This document shows positions 62,752 to 64,000 of a stretch of 64,000 bases of DNA, piece after piece. The stretch's first letter is position 1; each line of letters opens with the position of its first letter. The notes beneath the pieces were generated by a model. The model did no database searches. It saw nothing but the letters and a program-made list of their open reading frames with translations, and was not told where the DNA came from. A program made the position numbers and the translations under genes. This stretch comes from an uncultured Acetatifactor sp. (GTDB lineage Bacteria > Bacillota > Clostridia > Lachnospirales > Lachnospiraceae): the NCBI GenBank assembly GCA_910586485.1, contig CAJUIA010000008.1, positions 1 to 64,000 on the forward strand. Direction: 5' to 3'.

Positions 62752-63816
62752 CTATGGGGTATTTTCCTGCCTGTACTGCGTATAGTCATATTCCGAGTAC
62801 ATTTTTTCAACGGCATCATAGTACTCCATAAAATGCTCGCCGGTCAGCCGGCCCTCTCCGGCGGCGATCATCTGCAGGATCTTAGAATTAATCCACTCTC
62901 CGTAATGCAGGGTGTCCGTATAATTATCCAGATTTTCCGTAATATCAAGGCGGTTGCTGAAGTCATAGACCTGAATATTGGGAACCGTCAGTAAAAGCTC
63001 CACGGCGACTCTTTGGGCCTTCAGCTGGGCGTTCAGCTGCTTTGTTCTGACCAGGGCTTCCCAGTAGCAGATGCTGTAAGGCGGAAAAAATAAGTAAAAG
63101 GTAGTATCCGGGTGTGCCTCCGCCAGCTTTACAAAATTGGTGTCCACATTTTCACGGATCTGCTGTAAATCTTCTTCTGTGAGGACAAGTGTTTCGTCGC
63201 TTTCGTCAAGGAGGGTAAAGGATGCCAGAACACTTTCCTTTCCGAAGGATGCGTATTGATTCCAGCTGCCGTACTCATCCATGGTAGTGGTTTTCTGACC
63301 AGAACGGGTATAGTTTAAAACGGCAATGGTCTTGGGAAGCACTTCCTTATTCAGCAGATAATTTACGTCGTTAAAGGGATTGTCGTCGTACAGGTAGGTG
63401 GGATACCCTTCGTATTCTTCATAAAGGGGAGGGTAGTTTAAACGGTTTCCGTCCAGGCTGCACAATACATTCTTGATATTGTCATGCCGGGAGAGGGCTC
63501 TGCCAATAGTTTCGCAGGATTCATGGTAGCTTGCCCCCGAACTTGCAATTTTAATTGCGGCAGCGTCGAAAAGCGTGTTAAACTCACTGCAGTTAAAATT
63601 CTGGCACATGCTGGTCCCGGTGATGATGCTGTCGTATTCATAATACCTTGCAATACCGTCATTTTGATACCGCTCGTCCTTCAAAGGATACTCAAGAAAG
63701 CTCCGCCCGCTGCTAAAATGCAGAAAGGGATCGACGAAGGCCGTGAAGCCCGACAGCAGCAGGAGTACTGCCATTAATCCGCCGATAACGATCATATTCC
63801 ATTTTTTTGCGCTCAT
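62752..63816 (-). CDS. DltD-like SGNH-type polysaccharide O-acyltransferase accessory protein
   Basis: 354 residues. An N-terminal membrane anchor (~8-28) precedes an extracellular SGNH-like domain. The putative nucleophile Ser is in IITGTSMCQNF and the C-terminal Asp-His pair in DTLHYGEWIN. The layout matches the partners of DltB/AlgI-type MBOAT proteins, and the 3' end of such a gene lies directly upstream. Together they probably O-acylate a cell-wall polymer or exopolysaccharide. The acceptor is not identified. Confidence 0.82.
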   Translation of the reverse strand: MSAKKWNMIVIGGLMAVLLLLSGFTAFVDPFLHFSSGRSFLEYPLKDERYQNDGIARYYEYDSIITGTSMCQNFNCSEFNTLFDAAAIKIASSGASYHESCETIGRALSRHDNIKNVLCSLDGNRLNYPPLYEEYEGYPTYLYDDNPFNDVNYLLNKEVLPKTIAVLNYTRSGQKTTTMDEYGSWNQYASFGKESVLASFTLLDESDETLVLTEEDLQQIRENVDTNFVKLAEAHPDTTFYLFFPPYSICYWEALVRTKQLNAQLKAQRVAVELLLTVPNIQVYDFSNRLDITENLDNYTDTLHYGEWINSKILQMIAAGEGRLTGEHFMEYYDAVEKMYSEYDYTQYRQENTP

Positions 63817-63855
63817 AGCCGCCTCCGTATAAAAAGGTATTTGCTTTTGGCCCGT

Positions 63856-64000
63856 CTAAAAGTTGAAATATAAAAAGGTACTCAGGCCGGAAAGAGAAAT
63901 GATGGACCAAACCAGAAGAATAATGCTGCCGGCTGCAGTTTTCCCGTTTGGCACAAATTGCTTTTCATGGCAGTTTTTGGGGATCAGGGCCAGGAACAGG
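63856..64000 (-). CDS. MBOAT O-acyltransferase (DltB/AlgI-like), 3' end only
   Basis: The last ~47 codons on the minus strand, cut by the window edge. The C-terminus (QFVPNGKTAAGS, then ILLVWSIISLSGLST and FLYFNF) resembles the final membrane helix and Phe-rich end of AlgI/DltB-type MBOAT proteins. Immediately upstream of the SGNH gene, as in known MBOAT-SGNH pairs. Confidence 0.7.
   Translation of the reverse strand, partial: LFLALIPKNCHEKQFVPNGKTAAGSIILLVWSIISLSGLSTFLYFNF

Overview
The window comes from a low-to-mid GC Gram-positive bacterium of the class Clostridia, most likely a gut Lachnospiraceae. The pointers are a CIRCE operator in front of groES-groEL, the Firmicutes-type rimP-nusA-ylxR-L7Ae-infB-rbfA-nrnA-truB-ribF operon, an infC-rpmI-rplT operon behind an L20-type leader, LytTR regulators, Cof-type HAD and DltB/DltD-like genes, and tRNAs without an encoded CCA. 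No single gene fixes the genus, so this is inference from gene content and order.

Layout. 1-5761: the end of a siphophage-type tape-measure gene, open at the left edge and followed directly by host genes, so probably the right end of a prophage or remnant. 5863-14425: small unknown genes, a class A penicillin-binding protein, a YigZ/IMPACT protein, MgtE behind a structured leader with an upstream ORF, an AraC regulator, and an unusual DUF1905-like/C39-like fusion. 14644-16790: groES-groEL. 16997-20719: paired GT8 glycosyltransferases and paired LPLAT acyltransferases, a possible glycolipid cluster. 20740-23872: a LytTR regulator with a LiaF-like membrane protein and an ABC exporter. 23893-27457: a hybrid sensor kinase with two receiver domains.

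27525-46222 is the accessory highlight: a LytTR regulator preceded by helically phased repeats, then a 16.4-kb same-strand operon for a contractile injection system (eCIS/Afp-PVC type). It holds a sheath-terminator-like protein, PAAR-like tip, sheath, two tube proteins, a tail-assembly-like pair, hub, spike, gp25, two baseplate proteins, a gpI-like tail protein and an AAA+ ATPase. No long tape-measure gene or obvious receptor-binding fibre is visible inside it. It is followed by a DUF4157-headed polymorphic toxin and an Imm32-like immunity gene, both AT-richer than the structural genes. The toxin-immunity pair suggests an injection system whose cargo is dangerous to the producer or to related bacteria.

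46682-59062 is the conserved translation operon and a Na/Pi cotransporter, with three copies of a 200-bp palindromic (MITE-like) element between genes. 59139-60555: the infC-rpmI-rplT operon, with an attenuator and an AUU start codon for IF3. 60639-64000: a HAD phosphatase, tRNA-Gly(CCC), a lipoprotein, tRNA-Asn(GUU), and a DltD-like SGNH protein with the 3' end of its MBOAT partner, cut by the window edge.
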